Positions 17,651 to 25,717 are shown, counted from the first letter of the stretch. The stretch: DNA of 64,000 nt from an uncultured Caulobacter sp. (GCA_913776195.1 CAJYMH010000006.1:205631-269630); one strand, 5' to 3'. Notes: a model not told the origin generated them from the sequence alone. Program-made: numbers and translations.

Positions 17651-18742
17651 TTGGCGAGGATCACCCTCAGACAGTTGCTCGATCATGCGGCTGAGGACGG
17701 CTACGGCCTCCCGGCCTTCAACATCAACAACATGGAGCAGGGCCTCGCGATCATGGAGGCCGCCGACGCCGTCGACGCGCCGGTGATCATCCAGGCAAGC
17801 CGCGGCGCGCGGAACTACGCCAACGACATCATCCTGACCCGGCTGATCGACGGGCTGGTCGAGCTGTATCCGCATATCCCGGTGTGCATGCACCAGGACC
17901 ACGGCAACGGCCCGGCGACCTGCGCCACGGCGATCCAGTACGGCTTCACCTCGGTGATGATGGACGGCTCGCTGATGGAGGACGCCAAGACCCCCGCCTC
18001 CTACGAGTACAACGTCGAGGTCACCCGCCGGGTGGTCGAGATGGCCCATGCCTGCGGCGTGTCCGTCGAGGGTGAGCTGGGCGTGCTGGGCTCACTGGAG
18101 ACGGGCATGGGCGAGGCCGAGGACGGCCACGGCTTCGAAGGCAAGCTGTCGCATGACGAACTGCTGACCGACCCTGACCAAGCCGTGGACTTCGTCCAGA
18201 AGACCGGCGTCGACGCCCTGGCGATCGCCATGGGCACCAGCCACGGGGCCTACAAGTTCACGCGCAAGCCGGACGGCGACGTCCTGGCCATGAACGTGAT
18301 CGAAGAGATCCACCGCCGCCTGCCGAACACCCACTTGGTGATGCACGGCTCGTCGTCGGTGCCGCAGGACCTTCAGGACATCATCAACCAGTACGGGGGC
18401 GAGATGCCCCAGACCTGGGGCGTGCCGGTCGAGGAAATCCAGCGCGGCATCAAGCACGGCGTGCGCAAGGTCAATGTGGACACCGACAACCGCATGGCCA
18501 TCACCGGCGCCATCCGTAAGCTGCTGATCGAGAAGCCGCAGGAGTTCGACCCGCGGGCCTATCTGAAGCCGGCCAAGGAAGCGATGCGCAAGGTCTGTCA
18601 GCAGCGTTATGAGGAGTTCGGGGCCGCCGGCCACGCTTCGCGCATCCGCGCCCTGTCGACCGCCAACATGGCCAAGCGCTACCTGACGGGTGAACTGAAC
18701 CCGACGATCGGCGCGCCCAAGGCCGCCAACGCCGCCGCCTGA
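17651..18742 (+). CDS. fba: Class II fructose-bisphosphate aldolase (Calvin-cycle subtype)
   Basis: A zinc-dependent aldolase that splits fructose-1,6-bisphosphate. Zinc and substrate ligands appear in [20 protein letters not shown], in [14 protein letters not shown] and in [18 protein letters not shown]. The 363-aa form with the insertion around [13 protein letters not shown] is the class II subtype also used in the Calvin cycle; here it completes the glycolytic series after pgk. The start is a TTG at 17651 (TTGGCGAGGATC), preceded by a CGGAGA site; no ATG near it preserves the conserved N-terminus [14 protein letters not shown]. Confidence 0.94.
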   Translation: MARITLRQLLDHAAEDGYGLPAFNINNMEQGLAIMEAADAVDAPVIIQASRGARNYANDIILTRLIDGLVELYPHIPVCMHQDHGNGPATCATAIQYGFTSVMMDGSLMEDAKTPASYEYNVEVTRRVVEMAHACGVSVEGELGVLGSLETGMGEAEDGHGFEGKLSHDELLTDPDQAVDFVQKTGVDALAIAMGTSHGAYKFTRKPDGDVLAMNVIEEIHRRLPNTHLVMHGSSSVPQDLQDIINQYGGEMPQTWGVPVEEIQRGIKHGVRKVNVDTDNRMAITGAIRKLLIEKPQEFDPRAYLKPAKEAMRKVCQQRYEEFGAAGHASRIRALSTANMAKRYLTGELNPTIGAPKAANAAA

Positions 18743-18800
18743 TCCAGGCCGGCTTGATCTGTCTGTCCGGGCCTCGCCTAGCGGGGTCCGGACCGTCCGG

Positions 18801-19442
18801 TCACCACCTCAGCACCCAACGGCCGGCCGCCGCGCCCAGAGCGCCGCTCAGGACCATGCCGAGCGTGTACCAGGTCGCCACGAAGGTGGCCGTGCTCTCC
18901 GCACAGGACAGCCCATAGACCGTCGCCGCCACGGCGCCGCTGAACACGCCCGCCGCCAGGCCGGCCAGGGTCGGCTGCGTGGGCGCGAAGGCGCGCATAG
19001 CCAGCAGCATGGCCGCCAGCACCGGAATGCTGAGGGTGATGATCGCCGACAGGCAGTAGCTGAATGAGTTGCCATGGACCATGTGGGCGTGGTGGCTGCT
19101 GTCGGTCGAGACCAGCTCCATCCCTGCCGCCGCCACGAATCCTAGAACCAGGGTTCCGGCGATCCACGGCGCGGCGTCGGCCCTGCCCCCCGGCCGCGAC
19201 AGACGACTGACGGCCCAGAAGGCCACCGCCGCCATCAGCACGGTGTACCCGGCCTTGATCCAGATGAAGGCGCCGCCGATGGCCTCGATCAGGTCCCCGC
19301 GCAGGCCCAGCAGGCAAATGACCAGCAGCAGGGCGACCGCGCCCCCCGCTGCGGCGCCGACGGCCAAGCGCAGTGTCATCGCCCCCCGCGGCGTGGGCCG
19401 CAGATCGGCGGCCATGGCGTCGAGAAGATCGTCAGTCCTCAT
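18801..19442 (-). CDS. nrsF: NrsF family anti-sigma factor (DUF1109)
   Basis: NrsF is a six-helix membrane protein that holds sigma factor SigF inactive until heavy-metal stress in Caulobacter. Six hydrophobic segments are visible across 213 aa, and the N-terminus MRTDDLLDAMAADLRP has the usual start. Cysteines at residues 43, 130 and 180 are present; the last two match the positions 131 and 181 reported as important for signalling in Caulobacter NrsF. The gene overlaps the end of sigF by 11 nt, the usual sigma/anti-sigma coupling. Confidence 0.9.
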   Translation of the reverse strand: MRTDDLLDAMAADLRPTPRGAMTLRLAVGAAAGGAVALLLVICLLGLRGDLIEAIGGAFIWIKAGYTVLMAAVAFWAVSRLSRPGGRADAAPWIAGTLVLGFVAAAGMELVSTDSSHHAHMVHGNSFSYCLSAIITLSIPVLAAMLLAMRAFAPTQPTLAGLAAGVFSGAVAATVYGLSCAESTATFVATWYTLGMVLSGALGAAAGRWVLRW

Positions 19443-19971
19443 GGCCGCGGGCCCTTTCGGTAAGACGTTTCATGGCCCGGTGCAGGGCGACCTTGGCGGC
19501 CCCCTCGCTTAGGCTGGCGCGGGCCCCTGCTTCCGCCAGGCTCAGTCCTTCCAGCTTCACGTCGCGCACCAGGGCCTGATGCTGGGCGGAAAGTCCGGAC
19601 ATGACGCGGTCCAGGTCGCCCGCCGCGGCGGGATCGTGGCTGTCAGCGGCGAGAAAGTCGGCATAGTCCTCGATCGGCAGGTGGACGCGGATGCGTCGGC
19701 GACGCCAATGGTCGATCAGCTTGTAGCGGCCCAGGGCGTAGACCCAGGGCGTCAGGGGCTGGCTGCGGTCATAGGTGGCCCGGCGAGTGTGAGCGGCCAG
19801 CAAGGTGTCCTGCACCAGGTCCTCCACGTCATCGCGGGCCTCACCCAGACGTCGGGCGAAATACAGCCGAAGCCGGTCCGACAACAGGGCGAGCAGCCGC
19901 CGGTAGGCCTGGGCGTCACCGTCCAGTCCCCGCAACATCAGTCCCTTCAAGGCAACTTCACTATCGTCCAC
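19432..19971 (-). CDS. sigF: ECF-type RNA polymerase sigma factor SigF
   Basis: An ECF sigma factor of the NrsF-associated group. Region 2 is seen in RRLGEARDDVEDLVQDTLLA and TPWVYALGRYKLIDHWRRRR; region 4 in ALVRDVKLEGLSLAEAGARA. The GTG at 19971 (VDDSEVALKGLMLRGL) is chosen because the residues before LMLRGLDGD look conserved in the group; an ATG at 19938 with a better AAGGGA site is a real alternative, particularly since a candidate promoter lies only about 10 nt upstream of the GTG. It is co-transcribed with nrsF and divergent from the XRE/bufferin genes. Confidence 0.88.
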   Translation of the reverse strand: MDDSEVALKGLMLRGLDGDAQAYRRLLALLSDRLRLYFARRLGEARDDVEDLVQDTLLAAHTRRATYDRSQPLTPWVYALGRYKLIDHWRRRRIRVHLPIEDYADFLAADSHDPAAAGDLDRVMSGLSAQHQALVRDVKLEGLSLAEAGARASLSEGAAKVALHRAMKRLTERARGHED

Positions 19972-19980
19972 GCAGCCCCC

Positions 19981-20010
19981 TAGTCCGCGTGATGAGGGGT
20001 GAAGGTTACA
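19981..20010 (-). promoter_or_regulatory. Candidate sigma-F promoter of sigF-nrsF
   Basis: On the minus strand, TGTAAC and CGGACTA are separated by 17 nt. This is a near match to the two sites driving the XRE and bufA genes (16-nt spacing, CGAACTA), suggesting autoregulation. The leader to the GTG start would be only a few nucleotides. Confidence 0.6.
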
Positions 20011-20070
20011 CCCGCTGCTGAAGATCATGATAGCGGCCGGGCGAACGTGGTTCGATTTTTATTGCAGCGC

Positions 20071-20099
20071 TGTAACGCTTCCCGGCGAACGGCGAACTA
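20071..20099 (+). promoter_or_regulatory. Candidate sigma-F promoter of the XRE gene
   Basis: TGTAAC (20,071-20,076) and CGAACTA (20,093-20,099) are separated by 16 nt. This fits the published Caulobacter sigma-F pattern of GTAAC and CGAA elements with 16-nt spacing. The predicted leader is about 50 nt. Confidence 0.75.
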
Positions 20100-20158
20100 A
20101 TCCGGGCGGGGCGCGCGGCCGATGGGCGGCTAGCGGTCCCGTGCGTAAGGACCGCACG

Positions 20159-20434
20159 ATGAAGAGTAGCGCCGCCGTCGCGCGCATTTCCCAGAAACTC
20201 GATAGCGAGGGCCGCCTGGAGAAGCTGGGCAAGGTGATCGCCTCCGCCCGCCATCAGGCGGACGGCCCGACCGCGATCACCCAGGAACGTCTCGCCAACG
20301 CCACGGGCATCGACCGGGCGCATATGAGCCGGCTGGAACGCGGCAAGAGCAATGTCACGATCCTGAACGTGCTGCGGGTCGCGGACGCCCTGGGCGTGCC
20401 GGCCTCCGAACTGCTGAAACGCGCCGGGCTTTAG
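20159..20434 (+). CDS. XRE-family helix-turn-helix regulator next to the bufferin operon
   Basis: This 91-aa protein has a C-terminal Cro/CI-type HTH: ITQERLANATGIDRAHMSRL followed by ERGKSNVTILNVLRVADALG. The N-terminal 30 residues are helical and charged. No effector domain is present. ATG 20159 follows a TAAGGA site and lies about 55 nt downstream of a sigma-F promoter, so it is probably produced under the same metal stress as the bufferin genes. The frame continues upstream to 20027 but that part contains the promoter. Its targets are unknown. Confidence 0.85.
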   Translation: MKSSAAVARISQKLDSEGRLEKLGKVIASARHQADGPTAITQERLANATGIDRAHMSRLERGKSNVTILNVLRVADALGVPASELLKRAGL

Positions 20435-20538
20435 GTCCGCCGCGAACTGATTTCAAAAACGCGAGCGACGCCTCGAGCGGACGCTCGCGCTCGCCATTCT
20501 GCGGATATTGCGGCTGTCCAAATAATCGAACGCACCAA

Positions 20539-20567
20539 TGTAACGCTTGGAGGGAGCCGCCGAACTA
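20539..20567 (+). promoter_or_regulatory. Candidate sigma-F promoter of the bufferin operon
   Basis: TGTAAC (20,539-20,544), a 16-nt spacer starting GCTT and CGAACTA (20,561-20,567). The first ten bases TGTAACGCTT and the last seven are identical to the promoter of the XRE gene 468 nt upstream. The predicted leader to bufA is about 55 nt. Confidence 0.8.
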
Positions 20568-20629
20568 GCCCTTCAACCGGGGAATGGGTCGATGGTCGAC
20601 CCGGAGCCCCGGACGGAAGGAACGGCTCC

Positions 20630-20908
20630 ATGAAGACCACCCTCGCCCTCGCCGCCATGGCGGCCCTCAGCGCCGGCGTCGCCTACGCCTCGCAAAAGCC
20701 TGTCCATGTCGAGGCCAAGCCCGATCAGGAGAAGTGCTATGGCATCGCCAAGGCGGGCGAGAACGACTGCGGCGCAGGGCCGGGCACGGCCTGCGGCGGC
20801 ACCTCGACGATCGATTATCAGGGCAACGCCTGGAAGTACGTGGCCAAGGGGACCTGCACCTCCATCAAGACGCCCAAGGGTATGGGCTCCCTGACGCCCA
20901 AGGCCTGA
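20630..20908 (+). CDS. bufA: Bufferin-type RiPP precursor BufA (DUF2282)
   Basis: The 92-aa peptide has a Sec-type signal peptide ([20 protein letters not shown], cleavage after residue 20) and a mature part with four cysteines at 36, 47, 55 and 76. The contexts [34 protein letters not shown] and KGTCTSI are those of DUF2282 proteins. Such peptides, called bufferins, are modified on cysteines by an MNIO enzyme and exported to the periplasm, where they bind copper. The next gene encodes that enzyme. ATG 20630 follows GGAAGGAA. The modification state here is inferred from the family. Confidence 0.88.
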   Translation: MKTTLALAAMAALSAGVAYASQKPVHVEAKPDQEKCYGIAKAGENDCGAGPGTACGGTSTIDYQGNAWKYVAKGTCTSIKTPKGMGSLTPKA

Positions 20909-20921
20909 GGCGGAGCGTCCG

Positions 20922-21785
20922 ATGGCCACCCCCTCCGCCGGCCTGGGCCTGAAGCCCAAGCACTTCCGGGACGCTGCGGCGTGCCCGGCGGCGGGGCTGT
21001 GGTTCGAGGTCCATCCCGAGAACTATCTGTGCGACGGCGGTCCCCGGCTGGCCGGACTGACCGCCGTCCGCGAGGTTCATCCCCTGTCGCTGCATGGGGT
21101 GGGCCTGTCCCTGGCCGGGGACGAGCCGCCGGATCGCGCGCACCTGAAGGCCCTGCGCCGGCTGGCCGACCGGTTCGAACCGTTTCTGGTGTCGGAGCAT
21201 CTGGCCTGGTCGCGGCGCGGCGGCGCCTATCATCCCGACCTGCTGCCCTTCCCCCGCACGATGAGCGCCCTGGTCCGCATCACCGACAATGTGGACGCCA
21301 TGCAGACGGCGCTGGGCCGCCGGGTGCTGATCGAGAACCCGTCCCTCTATCTTGACCTGAGAGGTCACGAGATGAGCGAGATTGAGTTCCTGTCCGAACT
21401 GGTCCGCCGCACCGGCTGCGGTCTGCTGCTGGACGTGAACAACGTCTTCGTCAGCTGCGCCAACCTCGGCGGCGACGCGGAAGCCTATCTCGACGCCGTG
21501 CCCGCAGAAGCGGTGGGCGAGATCCATCTGGCCGGTCATGAGCGGGACGCGCGTCCGCGCTCGCCGCTGCTGATCGACACCCACGGCGCGCCGGTCGCGC
21601 CGGAGGTCTGGGCCCTCTATCGCCGCCTGGTCCACCGCATCGGGTCGCGGCCGACCCTGATCGAGCGCGACGATGAGCTACCCCAATTCCCCAAACTGAT
21701 GGCCGAGCGCGACATCGCCGACGCCGTCCTGCAATCGCTCGCCCCACACCCTGATCGGGAGATCGCCCATGCCTGCGCTCAATGA
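20922..21785 (+). CDS. bufB: Multinuclear non-heme iron oxidative enzyme BufB (MNIO, DUF692)
   Basis: DUF692/MNIO enzymes are TIM-barrel proteins holding two or three iron atoms and oxidatively modify cysteines of a precursor peptide. Likely metal-binding His/Asp/Glu residues are seen in order: WFEVHPENYLCDGG, LHGVGLSLAGDEPPD, SEHLAWS, IENPSLYLD, LLLDVNNVFVSCANLGGD, EIHLAGHERD and LLIDTHGAPV. The length of 287 aa is normal. It lies 13 nt after bufA and overlaps bufC by 17 nt. The substrate is most likely BufA. Confidence 0.92.
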   Translation: MATPSAGLGLKPKHFRDAAACPAAGLWFEVHPENYLCDGGPRLAGLTAVREVHPLSLHGVGLSLAGDEPPDRAHLKALRRLADRFEPFLVSEHLAWSRRGGAYHPDLLPFPRTMSALVRITDNVDAMQTALGRRVLIENPSLYLDLRGHEMSEIEFLSELVRRTGCGLLLDVNNVFVSCANLGGDAEAYLDAVPAEAVGEIHLAGHERDARPRSPLLIDTHGAPVAPEVWALYRRLVHRIGSRPTLIERDDELPQFPKLMAERDIADAVLQSLAPHPDREIAHACAQ

Positions 21786-22527
21786 CCTGGCCGCGTTTCA
21801 GGACGCCTTCGCCGGCGCCCTGATCGGCGAGCCTACCAAGCTGACCCCGTGGTTGGCGCCGGACGAGACGCCGCCCGGCCTGGCGGTCTATCGCGGCTCC
21901 ACGACCTCGGGGATGATCGACGCCCTGGAGGCCAACTATCCCACGGTGCTGCAGATCGTAGGGCGCGACTGGTTCCGCGCGGCGGCGGGTCGTTTCGCCG
22001 CCGAGCATCCGCCGACCGAGCCCAGCCTGCTGGCCTACGGCGCGGCGTTCGGAGCTTGGCTGGAACACTTCGCCCCCAGCGCGGACCTGCCGTACCTGCC
22101 CGGGATCGCCCGGCTGGACCGACTGTGGACCGAGGCGCTGTTCGCCGCCGACGCGCCCGTGCTGAACGCCTGCGACTTCGCCGCGATTCCGCCGGCCCGG
22201 CTGCCGTTCCTGAGAGTATGCGTGCACCCGGCCGTCCGCTGGGCGGTCTTCGACCAGGGTCTGCCCGGTCTGTGGCTGGCCAGCCGGGCGGGCGATAGCG
22301 AGCTGGAGATTGAAGACACTCCCCAGGCCATGCTGGTCACCCGGCCGGCGACAGGGATCGAGACGCGGCTGATCGCCCCCGCCGCCACGACCTTCCTGAA
22401 GGCCTGCGTCGGGGGGAAACATCTGCACAGGGCCACGGCCGACACCCTGGCTCGGCATACGGAGGCGGAGGTGTCGCGGATCTTCGCCGGCCTGATCGGA
22501 GCCGGCGCCTTCACCGCCCTGCGCTAG
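21769..22527 (+). CDS. bufC: MNIO partner protein BufC (DUF2063)
   Basis: DUF2063 proteins accompany DUF692 enzymes and probably present the precursor peptide to them, although the N-terminal domain is labelled DNA-binding in databases. The N-terminal domain (LAAFQDAFAGALIGEPT ... GLAVYRGSTTSGMIDALEAN) and the following DRLWTEALFAADAP helix fit the family; the C-terminal half is beta-rich. The length is 252 aa. The start overlaps the end of bufB by 17 nt, so the pair is coupled. A DoxX gene, often the fourth member, is absent; the next gene is convergent. Confidence 0.85.
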   Translation: MPALNDLAAFQDAFAGALIGEPTKLTPWLAPDETPPGLAVYRGSTTSGMIDALEANYPTVLQIVGRDWFRAAAGRFAAEHPPTEPSLLAYGAAFGAWLEHFAPSADLPYLPGIARLDRLWTEALFAADAPVLNACDFAAIPPARLPFLRVCVHPAVRWAVFDQGLPGLWLASRAGDSELEIEDTPQAMLVTRPATGIETRLIAPAATTFLKACVGGKHLHRATADTLARHTEAEVSRIFAGLIGAGAFTALR

Positions 22528-22531
22528 GACT

Positions 22532-24163
22532 TCAGTCCTCGGTGTGCGCGCCGCGCATCTCGTGGACGAAGAACATGCCTATGACCACCGTCGCGGCGGA
22601 GACCACCACCGGATACCAGAGCCCGAAATAGATGTTCCCCGTGGCCGCCGACATGGCGAAGGCCGTGGTCGGCAGGAACCCTCCGAACCAGCCATTGCCC
22701 AGGTGATAGGGCAGCGACATGGAGGTGTAGCGGATGCGGGCGGGGAACATCTCCACCAGGGCGGCGGCGATCGGGCCGTAGACCATGGTCACCAGCAGGA
22801 CAAGGACGAACAGCACGCCCACCACCATGGGCTTGTTGACCTTGGCCGGGTCGGCCTTGGCCGGATAGCCGGCGGTCTGCAGCTCCTCGTTCAGCTCCTT
22901 GCGCCAGGCGGTCTGCTGCTTCGCGAAGTCGGCCGTGGACAAGGCCTCGCCGCGGAAGGAGGGAACGCTCACCCCGCCCACCTCGACGCTGGCGATCTCG
23001 CCCTTTGGCGCGGTGCGATTCTCATAGGAGATACCGGCGGAGGCCAGGGCCGACTTGGCCACGTCGCAGCTGGTGGTGAAGGCGGTCTTGCCGACCGGGT
23101 CGAACTGGAAGGCGCATTCGGACGGATCGGCGATGACGGTCACCGGCGCCCGCTGGCTGGCGGCGGCCAGTTCCGGGTTGGCCGCGGCGGTCAGGGTCTT
23201 GAACAGCGGGAAGTACAGCACCGCCGCCAGCAGGCAGCCGGTCAGGATCACCGGCTTGCGGCCGATCTTGTCCGACAGCCAGCCGAAGACGATGAAGAAA
23301 GGCGTGCCCAGCACCAAGGCGATGGCGATCAGGGTGTTGGTCAGGGCGCCGTCGACCTTGAGCACCTTCTCCAGGAAGAACAGGGCGTAGAACTGTCCTG
23401 TGTACCAGACCACCGCCTGACCGGCGGTAAGGCCCAGCAGGGCGAAGATCACCAGCTTCAGGTTCGACCACTTGCCGAAGGCTTCGGCCAGGGGCTGTTT
23501 GGAGGTCTTTCCCTCCTCGACCATCTTCTGGAAGATCGGGCTCTCATTGAGCTGCAGGCGGATCCACAGCGAGACGCCCAGCAGCAGGACCGAGATCAGG
23601 AACGGCGCGCGCCAGCCCCATTCGGCAAAGGCGTCCTCCCCCGTCTGGCCGCGCACCACCAGGATCACCGCCAGGCTCAGGAACAGGCCCAGGGTGGCGG
23701 TCGTCTGGATGAAGCTGGTGTAGAGGCCGCGACGGCCAGGGGGCGCATGTTCGGCCACATAGGTCGCGGCGCCGCCGTACTCGCCGCCCAGGGCCAAGCC
23801 CTGCAACAGCCGCATCAGCACCAGCAGGATCGGGGCGGCGACGCCGATGGTGTCGTAGCTGGGCAGCATGCCGACCGCGAAGGTCGATCCGCCCATCAGC
23901 AGCATGGTCACCAGAAAGGTGTTCTTGCGTCCCCAAAGGTCGCCCAGCCTGCCGAAGACCAAGGCGCCGAGAGGCCGGACCGCGAAGCCGGCGGCGAAAG
24001 CGAGCAGGGCGAAGATGTAGCCGGTGGTTTCGTTGACCCCCGAGAAGAAGTGCTTGGTGATGAAGGTCGCCAGCGAGCCGTAGAGATAGAAATCGTACCA
24101 CTCGAAGACCGTGCCGGCCGACGCGGCCCCAATCACCAGCCCATGCTTGCGCCCTTGCGCCAT
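22532..24163 (-). CDS. MHS-family major facilitator transporter with a large extra loop
   Basis: The protein fits the metabolite:H+ symporter branch (KgtP/ProP/ShiA type): VFEWYDFYLYGSLATFITKH in helix 1, RPLGALVFGRLGDLWGRKNT between helices 2 and 3, and GLALGGEYGGAATYVAEHAP. Twelve membrane segments are expected. Between the eighth and ninth helices lies an insert of about 125 residues (after FPLFKTLTAAANPELA) with two cysteines, absent from short MHS transporters, making 543 aa. Substrate unknown; carboxylates or compatible solutes are usual for the branch. It is convergent with bufC, 4 nt apart. Confidence 0.82.
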   Translation of the reverse strand: MAQGRKHGLVIGAASAGTVFEWYDFYLYGSLATFITKHFFSGVNETTGYIFALLAFAAGFAVRPLGALVFGRLGDLWGRKNTFLVTMLLMGGSTFAVGMLPSYDTIGVAAPILLVLMRLLQGLALGGEYGGAATYVAEHAPPGRRGLYTSFIQTTATLGLFLSLAVILVVRGQTGEDAFAEWGWRAPFLISVLLLGVSLWIRLQLNESPIFQKMVEEGKTSKQPLAEAFGKWSNLKLVIFALLGLTAGQAVVWYTGQFYALFFLEKVLKVDGALTNTLIAIALVLGTPFFIVFGWLSDKIGRKPVILTGCLLAAVLYFPLFKTLTAAANPELAAASQRAPVTVIADPSECAFQFDPVGKTAFTTSCDVAKSALASAGISYENRTAPKGEIASVEVGGVSVPSFRGEALSTADFAKQQTAWRKELNEELQTAGYPAKADPAKVNKPMVVGVLFVLVLLVTMVYGPIAAALVEMFPARIRYTSMSLPYHLGNGWFGGFLPTTAFAMSAATGNIYFGLWYPVVVSAATVVIGMFFVHEMRGAHTED

Positions 24164-24247
24164 ATACGTTTCCCCCAGCCTGTCCTCGGCATTGGGGGCT
24201 ATGGTTGGGGCAGTCTTGCTCAGCGCACAAGCAAAGTTGCGTGCCGA

Positions 24248-24805
24248 TCAGTGAACTGTGGCTTGGCCGCCCTCTTCGCGTGAACGACGGACGTCGCCTG
24301 CCATAGCGCTGGTGAAGCTCATCAGCCCGGCATAGGGGGCGACCATGCCGGCCGCCTTGGCGTCGATGCGCTTGGCGGTTTCCGAGTAAGCTACGGTGAC
24401 GCCGGCGGTGGCGAGGGCTCCGACGAGCTGTGCGGAGCGGCGCTTGGGCGCCACCCAGACCAGGGCGGCGTTGACCGCCTGCATCACGCCCCACAGGGCC
24501 AGGGCGCGGGTGCGGCGCGGGCTGTCAGGGGCGTTCCAGATGCGCAGGGCCGACAGGCTGGACAAAGAGAACAGCGCCGGCAGCAGGAGGGACAGGGTCG
24601 GCTTGGACGGCGCTGCCGTCGCCCCGTCCGTCGCAGCGGCCTTCTCGATCGAATCGGCCGGAGGCGCGCGCTTGATGGTCAGCAGAGCGGCGCCGCCAGC
24701 GATGGCGGCGCAAACGGCCACGCCGAAAGCCACATGGCCGACGCCGCGTCCGTGGCTATTCAGCTGATCCTCGATCTTGTCTTGGGCCGTGTCGACCAGT
24801 CCCAT
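24248..24805 (-). CDS. TspO/MBR-like membrane protein
   Basis: This 185-aa protein has an N-terminal extension with one membrane helix (about 23-44) and then four to five helices. The region RIWNAPDSPRRTRALALWGV, QAVNAALVW and the final AAGMVAPYAGLMSFTSAMAG resemble TspO/MBR proteins, which bind tetrapyrroles, but several family tryptophans are missing, so the assignment is tentative. ATG 24805 is chosen over 24826 because GGGAGGA precedes it. It lies between the MHS transporter and bacterioferritin genes; the heme-related neighbour is suggestive only. Confidence 0.5.
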   Translation of the reverse strand: MGLVDTAQDKIEDQLNSHGRGVGHVAFGVAVCAAIAGGAALLTIKRAPPADSIEKAAATDGATAAPSKPTLSLLLPALFSLSSLSALRIWNAPDSPRRTRALALWGVMQAVNAALVWVAPKRRSAQLVGALATAGVTVAYSETAKRIDAKAAGMVAPYAGLMSFTSAMAGDVRRSREEGGQATVH

Positions 24806-24866
24806 GGCGTCCTCCCTGCTACGCAAGGAGAACCGGCGGAACCTTGAGCGGTTCCGCCTTTTGACC

Positions 24867-25364
24867 TTAGCCGTCCGCGTGGCCTTCGCCGACCAGCTCG
24901 CCCAGGGCGCTCTGCAGATAGTTCTGCTCGCCCAGCGCCTTCACCAGGCCCAGCTGGGTCTCCAGGAAGTCGATGTGATTCTCGGTGTCTTCCAGGATCT
25001 TCAGCAGCAGGTCGCGGCTGACATAGTCCTTGGCCGCTTCGCAGGCGGCGATGCCCGGAACGAGGGTGGCGTGGCCCTGCTGCTCCACCGACAGGTCGGC
25101 GGCCATACATTCCGGCACGGTCTCGCCGATCTTCAGCTTGTGCAGGTCCTGCAAGTTCGGCAGGCCGTCCAGGAACAGGATGCGCTTGATCAGCATGTCG
25201 GCGTGCTTCATCTCGCCGATGCTTTCATCGTAGGTGATCTTGCCCAGGCGCGCGAAGCCCCAGTGCTGGTAGACGCGCGCATGCAGGAAGTACTGATTCA
25301 CCGCCGTCAGCTCGTTGGTGAGCACAGCGTTGAGCAGGTTGATGATGGTCTTGTCGCCCTGCAT
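24867..25364 (-). CDS. bfr: Bacterioferritin
   Basis: Bacterioferritin stores iron as a 24-subunit, heme-containing shell. The four-helix ferritin fold is complete at 165 aa. Ferroxidase ligands Glu18, Glu51 and His54 are seen in NAVLTNELTAVNQYF and SIGEMKHADMLIKRILFLDG, and Met52, the heme ligand at the dimer interface, is present. The ATG has AGGAGAG upstream. It lies 131 nt downstream of bfd on the same strand. Confidence 0.96.
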   Translation of the reverse strand: MQGDKTIINLLNAVLTNELTAVNQYFLHARVYQHWGFARLGKITYDESIGEMKHADMLIKRILFLDGLPNLQDLHKLKIGETVPECMAADLSVEQQGHATLVPGIAACEAAKDYVSRDLLLKILEDTENHIDFLETQLGLVKALGEQNYLQSALGELVGEGHADG

Positions 25365-25495
25365 TGGTCTCTCCTGATCGCGGGTTCGGGCGGAACCTGA
25401 TTGATCAGGAACAGAGCTTCAACTGCTTTGTGTGCAAGTGTTTCGCAGGCGCACGCTTTTCTTCGCGAGCGCTTCGCAGTTGCTGAAAGCCGGCT

Positions 25496-25681
25496 CTATT
25501 CAGCCGCAAAACGCAGCGCCTGGCGGGACTCTTCGATCATCTGGCGCATCTCGCAGACGCACTTGGCGCACTGCGCCTGGCACTGGTGAGCGCGGAAAAT
25601 CTCGGCAGGACGGGACGCGCCGGCGTCGATCGCCGCGCGGACCTGACGTTCACGGATGCCGTTGCAGTTGCAGACGTACAA
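25496..25681 (-). CDS. bfd: Bacterioferritin-associated ferredoxin Bfd
   Basis: Bfd is a small [2Fe-2S] protein that passes electrons to bacterioferritin to release stored iron. Cluster ligands are seen as Cys4-x-Cys6 in MYVCNCNGI and Cys38/Cys41 in QCQAQCAKCVC, which also has extra cysteines at 34 and 43. The length of 61 aa is normal. The start appears to be TTG at 25681, with no strong ribosome-binding site. A Fur-type box lies about 20 nt upstream, fitting iron-responsive expression. Confidence 0.9.
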   Translation of the reverse strand: MYVCNCNGIRERQVRAAIDAGASRPAEIFRAHQCQAQCAKCVCEMRQMIEESRQALRFAAE

Positions 25682-25698
25682 AGGACGCGAGACCCGAC

Positions 25699-25717
25699 CG
25701 AGTGATTATCATTCGCA
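25699..25717. promoter_or_regulatory. Fur-type iron box upstream of bfd
   Basis: On the minus strand, TGCGAATGATAATCACTCG resembles the Fur consensus GATAATGATAATCATTATC and the alphaproteobacterial form with TGC ends. It lies 18-36 nt before the bfd start codon, where a bound repressor would block transcription; Irr or another iron regulator could also use it. Confidence 0.6.

Noticed and set aside
20461..20488. A terminator after the XRE gene
   Set aside because: A 7-bp stem GCGAGCG/CGCTCGC is present but with a 14-nt loop and no T-run; not convincing.
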